NCBI GenBank assembly: GCA_002796345.1
Contig: PCXC01000037.1
Coordinates: forward strand, 19,373 to 53,894
Origin: Deltaproteobacteria bacterium CG11_big_fil_rev_8_21_14_0_20_42_23
GTDB lineage: Bacteria > UBA10199 > 2-02-FULL-44-16
Reading direction: 5' to 3'
DNA: 34,522 nucleotides
The position numbers were made by a program, and so were the translations under genes. The notes under the pieces were generated by a model. That model was not told where the DNA came from. It ran no database searches and saw only the letters and a program-made list of their open reading frames with translations. Of this stretch, positions 16,201 to 23,433 are shown piece after piece; the first letter of the stretch is position 1, and the number at the start of each line of letters is the position of its first letter.

Positions 16201-16569
16201 CTAAGCTGTAATTTCTTCAGCAGATGTTCCTTCAAAACGTACTTCGATTTCACCTTCTTCAGTCGTAATATTCCCATCACCAGCATACCAAGCTTCACGC
16301 AGGAGAATGATTTTGCTATTCGCAAGACTAAGCGTCACCGTTACATCACTTAAAGCAAGAAGAGCATTCTTTACATCAAGATCAACATCATCGGTAAAAG
16401 CTCCTTCAATGAAAGGAACCTGGGGCATTTCTTTATAACCATGAACGCTATCAGAACCTACTACCGCTTCTTTTTTGGGATGACCAAGATTATAGGTAAA
16501 ATTTCCTTTCGCTCTAAATTTTGTTCCACCTATAACTAAGGCAATCAAACCACCTCGACGACGAGCCAT
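16201..16569 (-). CDS. Tail tube protein (Mu gp40/M-like)
   Basis: 122 residues. GGTKFRAKGNFTYNLGHPKK (about 14-33), then PQVPFIEGAFTDD (about 50-62) and the AGDGNITTEEGEIEVRFEG end, identify the Mu gpM tail tube family. It forms the inner tube of the contractile tail and lies directly after the sheath gene. Confidence 0.9.
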   Translation of the reverse strand: MARRRGGLIALVIGGTKFRAKGNFTYNLGHPKKEAVVGSDSVHGYKEMPQVPFIEGAFTDDVDLDVKNALLALSDVTVTLSLANSKIILLREAWYAGDGNITTEEGEIEVRFEGTSAEEITA

Positions 16570-16581
16570 ATTTTATCTCCT

Positions 16582-18054
16582 TTAGAGTAAAAATTGAATT
16601 TGTACTCCGGTGACACGTAATTGGTTAATCAGATCAGGTGGCAAGAGGATGTCGAGCCGATCAGGATCACCAACATTTCTTTCAACGATTAAATCACGCT
16701 TAAATTGGTCAATATTTTCTACCAAACCCAGTTCTTCCCATTGTCTAAACTTTGCGACAGCTTCAGCCTTTGCAATTTTAGGTGTTACAATTGCCTGTCC
16801 AGGGCCATAATTCACACCGTCATTTGCAAGTTTATGATTCGGAAATTTCAGCAAGAAAGTATTCCTAAAATCAAAACGAAGATATGAAAGCGTGAGCACT
16901 GTATTCACATTCAAGAAACTAATATCTGGTGCACCAAAGACATTCGTTTTGAATGTTGTAATCATCCGTTCAATACGGACATTTCCACCATCATCAACGA
17001 AATAAGTACTGATTCCATTTTCAAGGAGTTGATTACGTTCCTGGCGTGTAAACTGCTCTGTTTCTTTTGGCGGAAGCAGTTTTAATAATTGCAAAGTCTG
17101 AAAGGGTCGAGCAGGGTCTCGCTGTGCTGCAAGTGCAATTCGTCCAGCCATTGCACCAACCCATTCCCAAGGGGAGTTTGGTCCTTCTATGGTCATAATA
17201 GAAACAAGATGACTGTTTCTGCTATTCCCAAGTGCTGTAAGACCACCAAAAATATCTCGTTTAGCACTAAGCGCTATGCCTTCATTTTGACGTAATGGCC
17301 CCCAACGATCAGTCAACTCAGTTTCCATTGCCGTTAAGTTCGCTGCATCTGTGTATGGGAAAGCAATAATATTATACTGTGTTTCTGCAAGTAGGTTGAT
17401 AACAAGACTAACATCAGGATTGCCTGCACCAACAGCCATGTCAACAATATCAGCAGTAAGACCAGCAGGAAGTTTTTCACCATCAAAATAATTTAAACGA
17501 ATATCAATTTCATTTCCAAGCTCACCACCATTTTTTGCGGTGAGATCAACTATCGTATCGTCAACTCCGTTTACAACAGCAGTAACAACAGCGTCGGCAT
17601 CAGCAGCAATAGCAGCTTGAAGCGCAGCAGCAACGTCAGTTGGGGTATCGGTTGTAGCAACTGAAACACGATAGCGACGACCTGCTATATAAACATTCAA
17701 AAGACCTGCTTCAGTTGGAACACCGCCAATATCTATTTGCCAAACAGCTTGAATAGCAGCTCCATCATCTGCAAGAGGTACAGCCAAAAGTTCCGTAGAT
17801 TTGTTATTATCTAAAATTTTCTCACACATTTGAGCAAGATGCGAACCTGGCCCATATTTTTTTCTAGCTTGTCCTGCACTCGTAATATGAGAAAACGTCA
17901 AAGCTGCATCAGTTCCAGCAACAAGTTTTTGACCTATAGCGAGAATTTTATAAGGTTGAATAGAAGGCCCTTGCTGTGCATTTGTATTATCAAATTCAAC
18001 ATAAACAAATGGCACTCGTTGGTTTGCTGGTATCTCGTTAAAGCTAATAGTCAT
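16582..18054 (-). CDS. Tail sheath protein (Mu gpL-like)
   Basis: 490 residues. NQRVPFVYVEFDNTNAQQGP (about 11-30), YKILAIGQKL (about 35-44) and a C-terminal block with SYLRFDFRNTFLLKFPNHKL (about 394-413) are Mu gpL hallmarks. About residues 130-200 form a D/A/V-rich inserted domain. The sheath contracts to drive the spike into the cell, so the phage is a myovirus. It is the longest gene of the tail cluster after the tape measure. Confidence 0.93.
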   Translation of the reverse strand: MTISFNEIPANQRVPFVYVEFDNTNAQQGPSIQPYKILAIGQKLVAGTDAALTFSHITSAGQARKKYGPGSHLAQMCEKILDNNKSTELLAVPLADDGAAIQAVWQIDIGGVPTEAGLLNVYIAGRRYRVSVATTDTPTDVAAALQAAIAADADAVVTAVVNGVDDTIVDLTAKNGGELGNEIDIRLNYFDGEKLPAGLTADIVDMAVGAGNPDVSLVINLLAETQYNIIAFPYTDAANLTAMETELTDRWGPLRQNEGIALSAKRDIFGGLTALGNSRNSHLVSIMTIEGPNSPWEWVGAMAGRIALAAQRDPARPFQTLQLLKLLPPKETEQFTRQERNQLLENGISTYFVDDGGNVRIERMITTFKTNVFGAPDISFLNVNTVLTLSYLRFDFRNTFLLKFPNHKLANDGVNYGPGQAIVTPKIAKAEAVAKFRQWEELGLVENIDQFKRDLIVERNVGDPDRLDILLPPDLINQLRVTGVQIQFLL

Positions 18055-18071
18055 AGCTTTTCTCCCTTATC

Positions 18072-18308
18072 TTATTTAGATTTTTCTGTGCTCTTTTTTG
18101 ATTCTTTTACTTGCACGCTTGAAGGTTTTTTACTTTTATCTTCTTCAACAAGGACACAATCACCGTCTTTCAGGCGACGTGCCCAAAATTTATCCGTAAT
18201 ATCAACTTCAATACCATCAGCAGGAATATGCTTTCCTGTCTTAGGATCAGGTATCCTATAATTTGGACTAAAAGGTTTCAGTTTTACTTTTGTTGATTTG
18301 TTTTTCAT
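18072..18308 (-). CDS. DUF2635 protein (Mu gp38-like)
   Basis: 78 residues. The conserved core RIPDPKTGKHIPADGIEVDI (about 18-37) followed by FWARRLKDGDCV is DUF2635, encoded just before the sheath in Mu-like phages. Both ends are Lys/Ser-rich and probably disordered. Exact role unknown. Confidence 0.87.
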   Translation of the reverse strand: MKNKSTKVKLKPFSPNYRIPDPKTGKHIPADGIEVDITDKFWARRLKDGDCVLVEEDKSKKPSSVQVKESKKSTEKSK

Positions 18309-18320
18309 GTAAAAACCCCT

Positions 18321-18881
18321 TTATAAGTTAATTTCATCTTCCGCATCAATATTGCCATCAGGATCACTATCGTGATGTCCTATGTCATAGTCTATATTTA
18401 CTCCCGCTAAATCTGTGATATTTCCGTGCTGTATTTGATTATCCTGTACTTTCGGAAGATCGGTTACGTATTGACAGATCAACGTTATCTTTGTGCTTCC
18501 TAACTTCCTTGCTCCATCTTCCCGGAAATCCATATCGATATTCACAAGAAGTATTCTATCACACGTATCATTTAATGTTTCATCAACGAATAAAAGTGAT
18601 TCAACCTGGTCAGCAATTGTATCGAGCGAGTCTGTTAGTGTTTTTTCATCGTTTGCACCTGCAACAATCTCAATATTTACGAATAAGTCTCGCTTGAATG
18701 AGAGAGGTGCTCGATCAAACTCTTCTACTGGCTCTGATTTAATCGTCACATTGATTGCTGGAAGATTTAAACCATCGTCCCAATGAGCACTTGCTTGATT
18801 TGAAAGAACATTTACTCCTGCATCAGTATTATTGAGGAGAGTGTTAACGATAGCTTCTCGAATCAACTGGCGCTGATGCAT
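18321..18881 (-). CDS. Mu gp37-like head-tail/tail terminator family protein
   Basis: 186 residues. The N-terminal QRQLIREAIVNTLLNNTDAG and the alternating strand/helix middle with PAINVTIKSEPVEEF (about 36-50) resemble the gp37/tail-terminator-like family, located upstream of gp38. The C-terminus (DYDIGHHDSDPDGNIDAEDE) is a highly acidic extension. It shares one base with the upstream gene. It probably caps the tail or joins it to the head. Confidence 0.65.
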   Translation of the reverse strand: MHQRQLIREAIVNTLLNNTDAGVNVLSNQASAHWDDGLNLPAINVTIKSEPVEEFDRAPLSFKRDLFVNIEIVAGANDEKTLTDSLDTIADQVESLLFVDETLNDTCDRILLVNIDMDFREDGARKLGSTKITLICQYVTDLPKVQDNQIQHGNITDLAGVNIDYDIGHHDSDPDGNIDAEDEINL

Positions 18882-19210
18882 TATAATACCTCATGAAGGA
18901 ATAAACTTGCTCCCCCTTGTCCATCTTCTTGTGAATCGTGAACCAAATATTTTGCTCCACTCGCAAGAATCTCAACCTGATCTCCTTTTCTTGGACTTGC
19001 TGGTAAGTCAGACAACTTTACCCCAATTCGAGGAGCATTTGAGCTAATCACCATTTCTGTGTCAGGATCAACATGCTCAAACTTTAAATCAAAGACCGCT
19101 TTTATATCTATCGGTATACCTGTAACCTGAGAGGTATACCGCACATCTTCACCCATGGTAGGTATAGCAATATCGAGCACCTTTCCAAAAAGTTCCTTGA
19201 AGCTCGCCAT
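18881..19210 (-). CDS. Head-tail joining protein (lambda FII-like)
   Basis: 109 residues, beta-rich. ISSNAPRIGVKLSDLPASPR (about 55-74) followed by KGDQVEI and the C-terminal SLFLHEVL match the Phage_attach/gpFII family of small head-completion proteins that form the tail-docking ring. It stands between the decoration-protein gene and the gp37-like gene, matching a head-to-tail transition. Confidence 0.7.
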   Translation of the reverse strand: MASFKELFGKVLDIAIPTMGEDVRYTSQVTGIPIDIKAVFDLKFEHVDPDTEMVISSNAPRIGVKLSDLPASPRKGDQVEILASGAKYLVHDSQEDGQGGASLFLHEVL

Positions 19211-19219
19211 ACATTTTTA

Positions 19220-19555
19220 TTATCCTTTCAAACGACATTGAACTGTTGCTGCACCAACACCAGCAGCAGCAAAACACATTCCAGCAAGAACATTTGTACC
19301 AGCGCCATCTGCAAGAGTCAATTCACCTGCACCAGCATCCCAATAAAGATTGTCGCCCTGTACCATATCGTTATCAGTAGTCTTTGGAAGTGAAAAAACT
19401 CCTCCTAGACGCAGTGTTCCTTGAGCATCTGCTGCAATATTTACGCTTGCAACTCCAAGCCGAGTTACAACGAGGACAGGATCACCACTGGCAATAGCAC
19501 CAGGGCCTGGATTTGTGTATGCCATTGCATCGCCTGGTTGAATAAAGTTTTTCAT
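19220..19555 (-). CDS. Capsid decoration (cement) protein, DUF2190
   Basis: About 111 residues from the ATG at 19555 (GGAG nine bases upstream; an ATG at 19561 is too close to it). KNFIQPGDAMAYTNPGPGAI (about 2-21), GTLRLGGVFSLPK (about 46-58) and the A/G-rich AAAGVGAATVQCRLKG end are the DUF2190 pattern. It likely trimerises on the capsid surface as a lambda gpD analogue. It follows the capsid gene by 29 bases. Confidence 0.88.
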   Translation of the reverse strand: MKNFIQPGDAMAYTNPGPGAIASGDPVLVVTRLGVASVNIAADAQGTLRLGGVFSLPKTTDNDMVQGDNLYWDAGAGELTLADGAGTNVLAGMCFAAAGVGAATVQCRLKG

Positions 19556-19584
19556 AATCATTTCTCCTTTATAAACTTAATTTA

Positions 19585-21069
19585 CTAACCTGCGTTTAGA
19601 TAAAGACCTCTGTGGTCAATGACTTTTGCAGCACCATCATAAGTTGCTCTGATTTCAACACCGTCGGTATCAAATCCAGTACGAGTCGTAATTCTTGGCC
19701 CACGCTGACCATCGAGTGTACCCAACTCAACAATGTCAAGCTGACTTACATCTGCGGTGAGATACCAGGCTGTTAATGAGACAGCATCAAGACGTGGTTC
19801 CGCAGCAAATTGGAGTCGACCAAAGAAAGGATTTACAGCGGTTTGGTCGGTGGCTCCCATTTGAGCAGCTAAAACCCCAGAAACTAATTGCTGAATCTCT
19901 GTTTCTAAAGCAGCAGGGCCAAATACCCATCGACCTTCTACATTGATAGGAGCGCCATTCAATCCCGTTTGAACTCTCATTGCAGCTCGCGCAATCCCAA
20001 GAGTTCCAACATTCGGTGCACCAACTTCACCAATACCTGCTAAGTTTGCATGAACAACGCTGAAAAGGGGTTGGTTGTCAGCCATATTCGCATTATTGGT
20101 AATCTCCGCCCATACAAGATCACTTTCAAGATCACCAGTCGCTCGACCAAACAAGAAAGGAATTCTCGTAAATGCATCCAGGTCATCATTCACAATTACT
20201 TTTCGAGTAATGCTGACGATTTTGCTGTAGGTTTTTGCAGCATACTTTTCAGCACCTTCACCAATTGTTCCTCTTTTTACCTCTCCATCATCAAGCACTT
20301 CTTCAAGACGTGGAGCATCTCCGAGCTGAACACGGCTCACTTGTTTGAAATCTTGAAGTGCTATACGACGCGTAAATGGGGCAAAAGTCTGAGGTGCAGA
20401 CTCATAACCATTGCGAAGCGTCTTAGTTGCAATATTTTCAAGAATAAGTGGAAAGTCATCAGTTGTATGAAAACCATCTCGATAAGCTTTTCGTGAGCTG
20501 CCCAGCGCACATTCAGCAATTTCGCTATGTGACATTCCGGCAGTTCTTACACCATCTTGTTCAAGACATTTACGGGCAATCTCAACAAGACTCATGTGAA
20601 CCCATTCACGACCTTCATCTTTAAGCTCATGCTTCTCAGGCATGGCACGATGCAAAAGGGCTGATTCAATCCCTACTTTTCGATAATGTTTATAATCCAT
20701 GTCAGAAACCTCCGCTCTCACGTTATTGGTATGGGCCTTTCGTTGCTGTGCAGAAAGCTCCTTCACGATCAACTTTCTTGCATCATTCATTGATGTATTT
20801 TTGTTTATCAGATTCTCAGCAAATTCATAAGGTAAGTTTGCACTTCTTACCGCATTGAATATATCGATTGCGTCTTTTGCAGTAAGGGAACGTTCATCGC
20901 TGTCATCGTCATTGCTTTCATCAGATGATTCTGAATTTGCATCGTCTTTAGATTCACTAGATTCAGCAACTTCTTCTCCTTGAGTTTCCTCTTTTTCTTC
21001 TTCCTGAGATTCTTTTGTCTTTTCTTCCTCAAGTGTGTCTTCACGCTTCTTGGGCTTGAGTTTGTTCAT
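19585..21069 (-). CDS. Major capsid protein with delta/scaffold-like region, from internal start
   Basis: An in-frame ATG (codon 189 of the fusion) has GAGGAG six bases upstream, the best ribosome-binding site in the gene. Translation from here gives about 494 residues: an acidic, low-complexity region (about 1-65), a helical segment to about 125, then the capsid domain (EVSDMDYKHYRKVGIESALL onward). It would make capsid protein in excess over protease. Mu and lambda use nested starts for their scaffold. The internal start is an inference from sequence. Confidence 0.65.
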   Translation of the reverse strand: MNKLKPKKREDTLEEEKTKESQEEEKEETQGEEVAESSESKDDANSESSDESNDDDSDERSLTAKDAIDIFNAVRSANLPYEFAENLINKNTSMNDARKLIVKELSAQQRKAHTNNVRAEVSDMDYKHYRKVGIESALLHRAMPEKHELKDEGREWVHMSLVEIARKCLEQDGVRTAGMSHSEIAECALGSSRKAYRDGFHTTDDFPLILENIATKTLRNGYESAPQTFAPFTRRIALQDFKQVSRVQLGDAPRLEEVLDDGEVKRGTIGEGAEKYAAKTYSKIVSITRKVIVNDDLDAFTRIPFLFGRATGDLESDLVWAEITNNANMADNQPLFSVVHANLAGIGEVGAPNVGTLGIARAAMRVQTGLNGAPINVEGRWVFGPAALETEIQQLVSGVLAAQMGATDQTAVNPFFGRLQFAAEPRLDAVSLTAWYLTADVSQLDIVELGTLDGQRGPRITTRTGFDTDGVEIRATYDGAAKVIDHRGLYLNAG

Positions 21070-21633
21070 GTTTCTCTCCTCTTCGTTTGCCAAAAGAAAC
21101 TGGCATTCATTTTTTTCTAGTTTTCTAAATTTTGCCTCGTTGTCAGCAGGAATAGGAACTGCCGAAATTTCAAAAGGTTCCCAGTCAACTGCCCTTAAAA
21201 CTTTGATGCCTTCTTCAGCATCCAGCTCTTTAAGTTCTTTAAATTTATAAACTCTGTAACCAACACTGACGTTTCTAATTATTCCATTTTTGACATCATT
21301 AAAAATAGGTTGGACTTCTTCTCTATCTGAGAAACGAACAGTAGCTGTTCCTTTTTTTCCATCAACACTTGCTGATTCAACCACTCCAATGACATCCCCA
21401 AGTGAAAAACTTTTGTGACTATTTAACAGCGGAGCACCATTGTTCAGACGTTCTAGCCTCACATGAGATGGATTCATGGAAAGTTCTTCCATGAAAGGTT
21501 CGTCAAAAAAAGGCTCCCGTCGCACACGAGACTTCGTTGTAAACACAACTTCCATCGTCCTTTTTTCTTCATCAACAGAAGAAGGCTGCACTTGGGCTCT
21601 TAAATTAAGAGACTGGATATTTTTCTTTTTCAT
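19585..21633 (-). CDS. Prohead protease-major capsid fusion protein
   Basis: 682 residues. Residues 1-175 are an S78/Mu gpI-type prohead protease with H73 (LLNSHKSF), S123 (IIRNVSVGYRVYKF) and the WEPFEISAVPIPAD end (151-164). A strongly acidic linker follows (about 200-250), then a helical delta-like region and the capsid domain (about 310-682) with the AWYLTADVSQLDIVELGTLD block and the GLYLNAG end. Such protease-capsid fusions are known in Mu-like prophages. The ATG at 21633 has no Shine-Dalgarno; instead an 18-base hairpin (21640-21657) lies just upstream, so full-length product may be rare. Confidence 0.9.
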   Translation of the reverse strand: MKKKNIQSLNLRAQVQPSSVDEEKRTMEVVFTTKSRVRREPFFDEPFMEELSMNPSHVRLERLNNGAPLLNSHKSFSLGDVIGVVESASVDGKKGTATVRFSDREEVQPIFNDVKNGIIRNVSVGYRVYKFKELKELDAEEGIKVLRAVDWEPFEISAVPIPADNEAKFRKLEKNECQFLLANEEERNMNKLKPKKREDTLEEEKTKESQEEEKEETQGEEVAESSESKDDANSESSDESNDDDSDERSLTAKDAIDIFNAVRSANLPYEFAENLINKNTSMNDARKLIVKELSAQQRKAHTNNVRAEVSDMDYKHYRKVGIESALLHRAMPEKHELKDEGREWVHMSLVEIARKCLEQDGVRTAGMSHSEIAECALGSSRKAYRDGFHTTDDFPLILENIATKTLRNGYESAPQTFAPFTRRIALQDFKQVSRVQLGDAPRLEEVLDDGEVKRGTIGEGAEKYAAKTYSKIVSITRKVIVNDDLDAFTRIPFLFGRATGDLESDLVWAEITNNANMADNQPLFSVVHANLAGIGEVGAPNVGTLGIARAAMRVQTGLNGAPINVEGRWVFGPAALETEIQQLVSGVLAAQMGATDQTAVNPFFGRLQFAAEPRLDAVSLTAWYLTADVSQLDIVELGTLDGQRGPRITTRTGFDTDGVEIRATYDGAAKVIDHRGLYLNAG

Positions 21634-21639
21634 AAATTT

Positions 21640-21657
21640 GCCAAATAATATTTTGGC
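21640..21657. other. Inverted repeat in the capsid gene leader
   Basis: The arms GCCAAA and TTTGGC are separated by six A/T bases, ending seven bases from the capsid-fusion ATG. No U-tract follows, so it is not a normal intrinsic terminator. It may replace or hide a ribosome-binding site. Confidence 0.45.
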
Positions 21658-21687
21658 TTGATTATGGAGCAGAGAGAAAAATCACAC

Positions 21688-21714
21688 AATAAACTAATGG
21701 GTGTTAGGATTTAA
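21688..21714. repeat. 27-bp dispersed direct repeat, copy 2 (candidate late regulatory element)
   Basis: Identical over 27 bases to 7899-7925. It lies three bases after the portal stop and about 55 bases before the capsid-fusion ATG. This 83-base gap is the largest in the late gene block. Confidence 0.7.
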
Positions 21715-21716
21715 CT

Positions 21717-23198
21717 TTAAGGAGAACTTTCACTTGAAGTTAATTGAAGATCACCATTTTGCTTTGTTTTTCTTGGATCAGAATCAAAGATAAGCTTTCG
21801 CGCATCAATCATTTCGGCATCGCCTTTAATTTCATCAAGTAGTTCAGTAGGATCAAATCCATACATACGAACCACTTCACTATAGCTCATAAAACCTGAT
21901 CGGACTGCATCAACGAGGGCTGGTATTTCTTTTGTTGGGTCAACCATTTCTCTCTTGGGTGGAGTCCAAGAAATGCTTACGCCATCAAGATTTTTTCCAG
22001 TTGACAGGATCAGTACTTCTTTAAACCATGAAAACATTGGATTCAAAAATTGAGGCATAAGTATATTACAGCGCCATGAATCAATATTACGTTGAAATTT
22101 AAGCCATCCCATACGCGCACTTGAGAAGTTTACTTCAGAGTAATCCCCTGTCAAAACTTCGTAGGTAACACCTAGACCTGTGGCTATCGCATGGAGATTC
22201 ACGGATAAATACTCTTTATAATTTTCAACTGTTGGTGGGCTCGAAAAAGTGACTGTTTTCCCTGGAGGTAAATGCTCCCATTGACCAGGCTGAACTCTTT
22301 CACCTATCTTGTTACTTACTCCATTTGTAGGCGGATCAACAGGATCAGTTATGTCATGAACAATGCCCGTAAAACACGCTGCAATTTTTTGCCTTACCAG
22401 TTGAGCATCCTCATATTCATCAAGATCACGAAGTCGAACAATACAAGGTGCTAACCAAGGAATCCCTCTGATTTGACCACTTCGCTCAACCTTATAAATA
22501 TGAAGCACCTCGTCCGCAGGTACACGAACAAGCGTTGTGTTTCCCGTCCCATCTCCTGGATGTTCTTGAAACATCCAATACGCTGTTCTTCGTCCAAGAG
22601 GGTCAAATTCAATACCTTGTTTAATCAGTGGCTTTGTTTCTTGTTCTTTCGTGTAATCAACAAAATCACCTTCTAAAATTTGAATTTGAAAGGGAACGGG
22701 AAGACTGTCATCATCAACAAACCTCTTTCTGATAATAAGTTCTCCACCTTCGGCAATTGTTTTCATCACTACATTCTGAAGTCCATAAAGATTATGACGA
22801 CCCTCAAAATCACATGCCTTTGTTAGCGCCCATTGCTTCCAAATATTTTCAACATCTGCTTGAAGATTTTTCTTGTCTGCTTTTATTTGCCCGATAATTC
22901 CTTTGCCAATAGTTTCCCCTGCAATGGCATTGATTCCAGCTCGCGCATAAGGATTATTACGAACAAGGTCTCGTGAACGTTGACGAAGTCGGCTTAGAGA
23001 AAGCTTTGCCTCTTGATTTACTGAAGTATCTGACGTTATCCAACCCTCGACACGTCTACCAGTTGAGGCGCCTTCATATCTTCGCTTCTCAAGGTCTTGC
23101 AGAGCTAACCGATACCCTTGTCTTTTCAATCTTGCTTGAGGTGAGAAAAAACCAATAATTTTATCCAAGAAGTTTAGGTGTTGTTTTTCTTTCGCCAT
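21717..23198 (-). CDS. Portal protein (lambda gpB family)
   Basis: About 493 residues from ATG 23198, whose start MAKEKQHLNFLDKIIGFFSP matches the family; longer frames to 23288 run into the gpW-like gene. RSRDLVRNNPYARAGINAIA (about 57-76), IWKQWALTKACDFEGR (about 110-125) and LLTGDYSEVNFSSARMGWLK (about 340-360) are lambda-type portal motifs. It forms the dodecameric DNA gate at the capsid vertex. It follows the gpW-like gene and is followed by the 27-bp repeat. Confidence 0.93.
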   Translation of the reverse strand: MAKEKQHLNFLDKIIGFFSPQARLKRQGYRLALQDLEKRRYEGASTGRRVEGWITSDTSVNQEAKLSLSRLRQRSRDLVRNNPYARAGINAIAGETIGKGIIGQIKADKKNLQADVENIWKQWALTKACDFEGRHNLYGLQNVVMKTIAEGGELIIRKRFVDDDSLPVPFQIQILEGDFVDYTKEQETKPLIKQGIEFDPLGRRTAYWMFQEHPGDGTGNTTLVRVPADEVLHIYKVERSGQIRGIPWLAPCIVRLRDLDEYEDAQLVRQKIAACFTGIVHDITDPVDPPTNGVSNKIGERVQPGQWEHLPPGKTVTFSSPPTVENYKEYLSVNLHAIATGLGVTYEVLTGDYSEVNFSSARMGWLKFQRNIDSWRCNILMPQFLNPMFSWFKEVLILSTGKNLDGVSISWTPPKREMVDPTKEIPALVDAVRSGFMSYSEVVRMYGFDPTELLDEIKGDAEMIDARKLIFDSDPRKTKQNGDLQLTSSESSP

Positions 23199-23214
23199 AA
23201 TTCTCAATACCTTT

Positions 23215-23430
23215 TTATTCATCAGGTGGTTGGTCAAAACCTTTGCTATGACTTGAAAGCACCGAGAGATGAGGTGATGCAAGCCCAAGTTCTTGTCTCA
23301 TGACAGAACGAAGTCGCATCATTTCTTCAAGCGATCTGTAGGTAACTGTTTTATCCTCATATTGAACCTTACTTACACCTTGTTCAATCGCTCTTTCGAG
23401 GGCATCAAGTGCTTGAACGTTAAATGCCAT
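23215..23430 (-). CDS. Head-tail connector, gpW-like
   Basis: 71 residues. LDALERAIEQGVSKVQYEDK (about 8-27) and TVTYRSLEEMMRLRSVMRQE (about 28-47) match the gpW fold family: two helices around a short hairpin. gpW of lambda joins portal and tail. It is encoded between the terminase and portal genes exactly as in lambda. Confidence 0.9.
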   Translation of the reverse strand: MAFNVQALDALERAIEQGVSKVQYEDKTVTYRSLEEMMRLRSVMRQELGLASPHLSVLSSHSKGFDQPPDE

Positions 23431-23433
23431 AGC

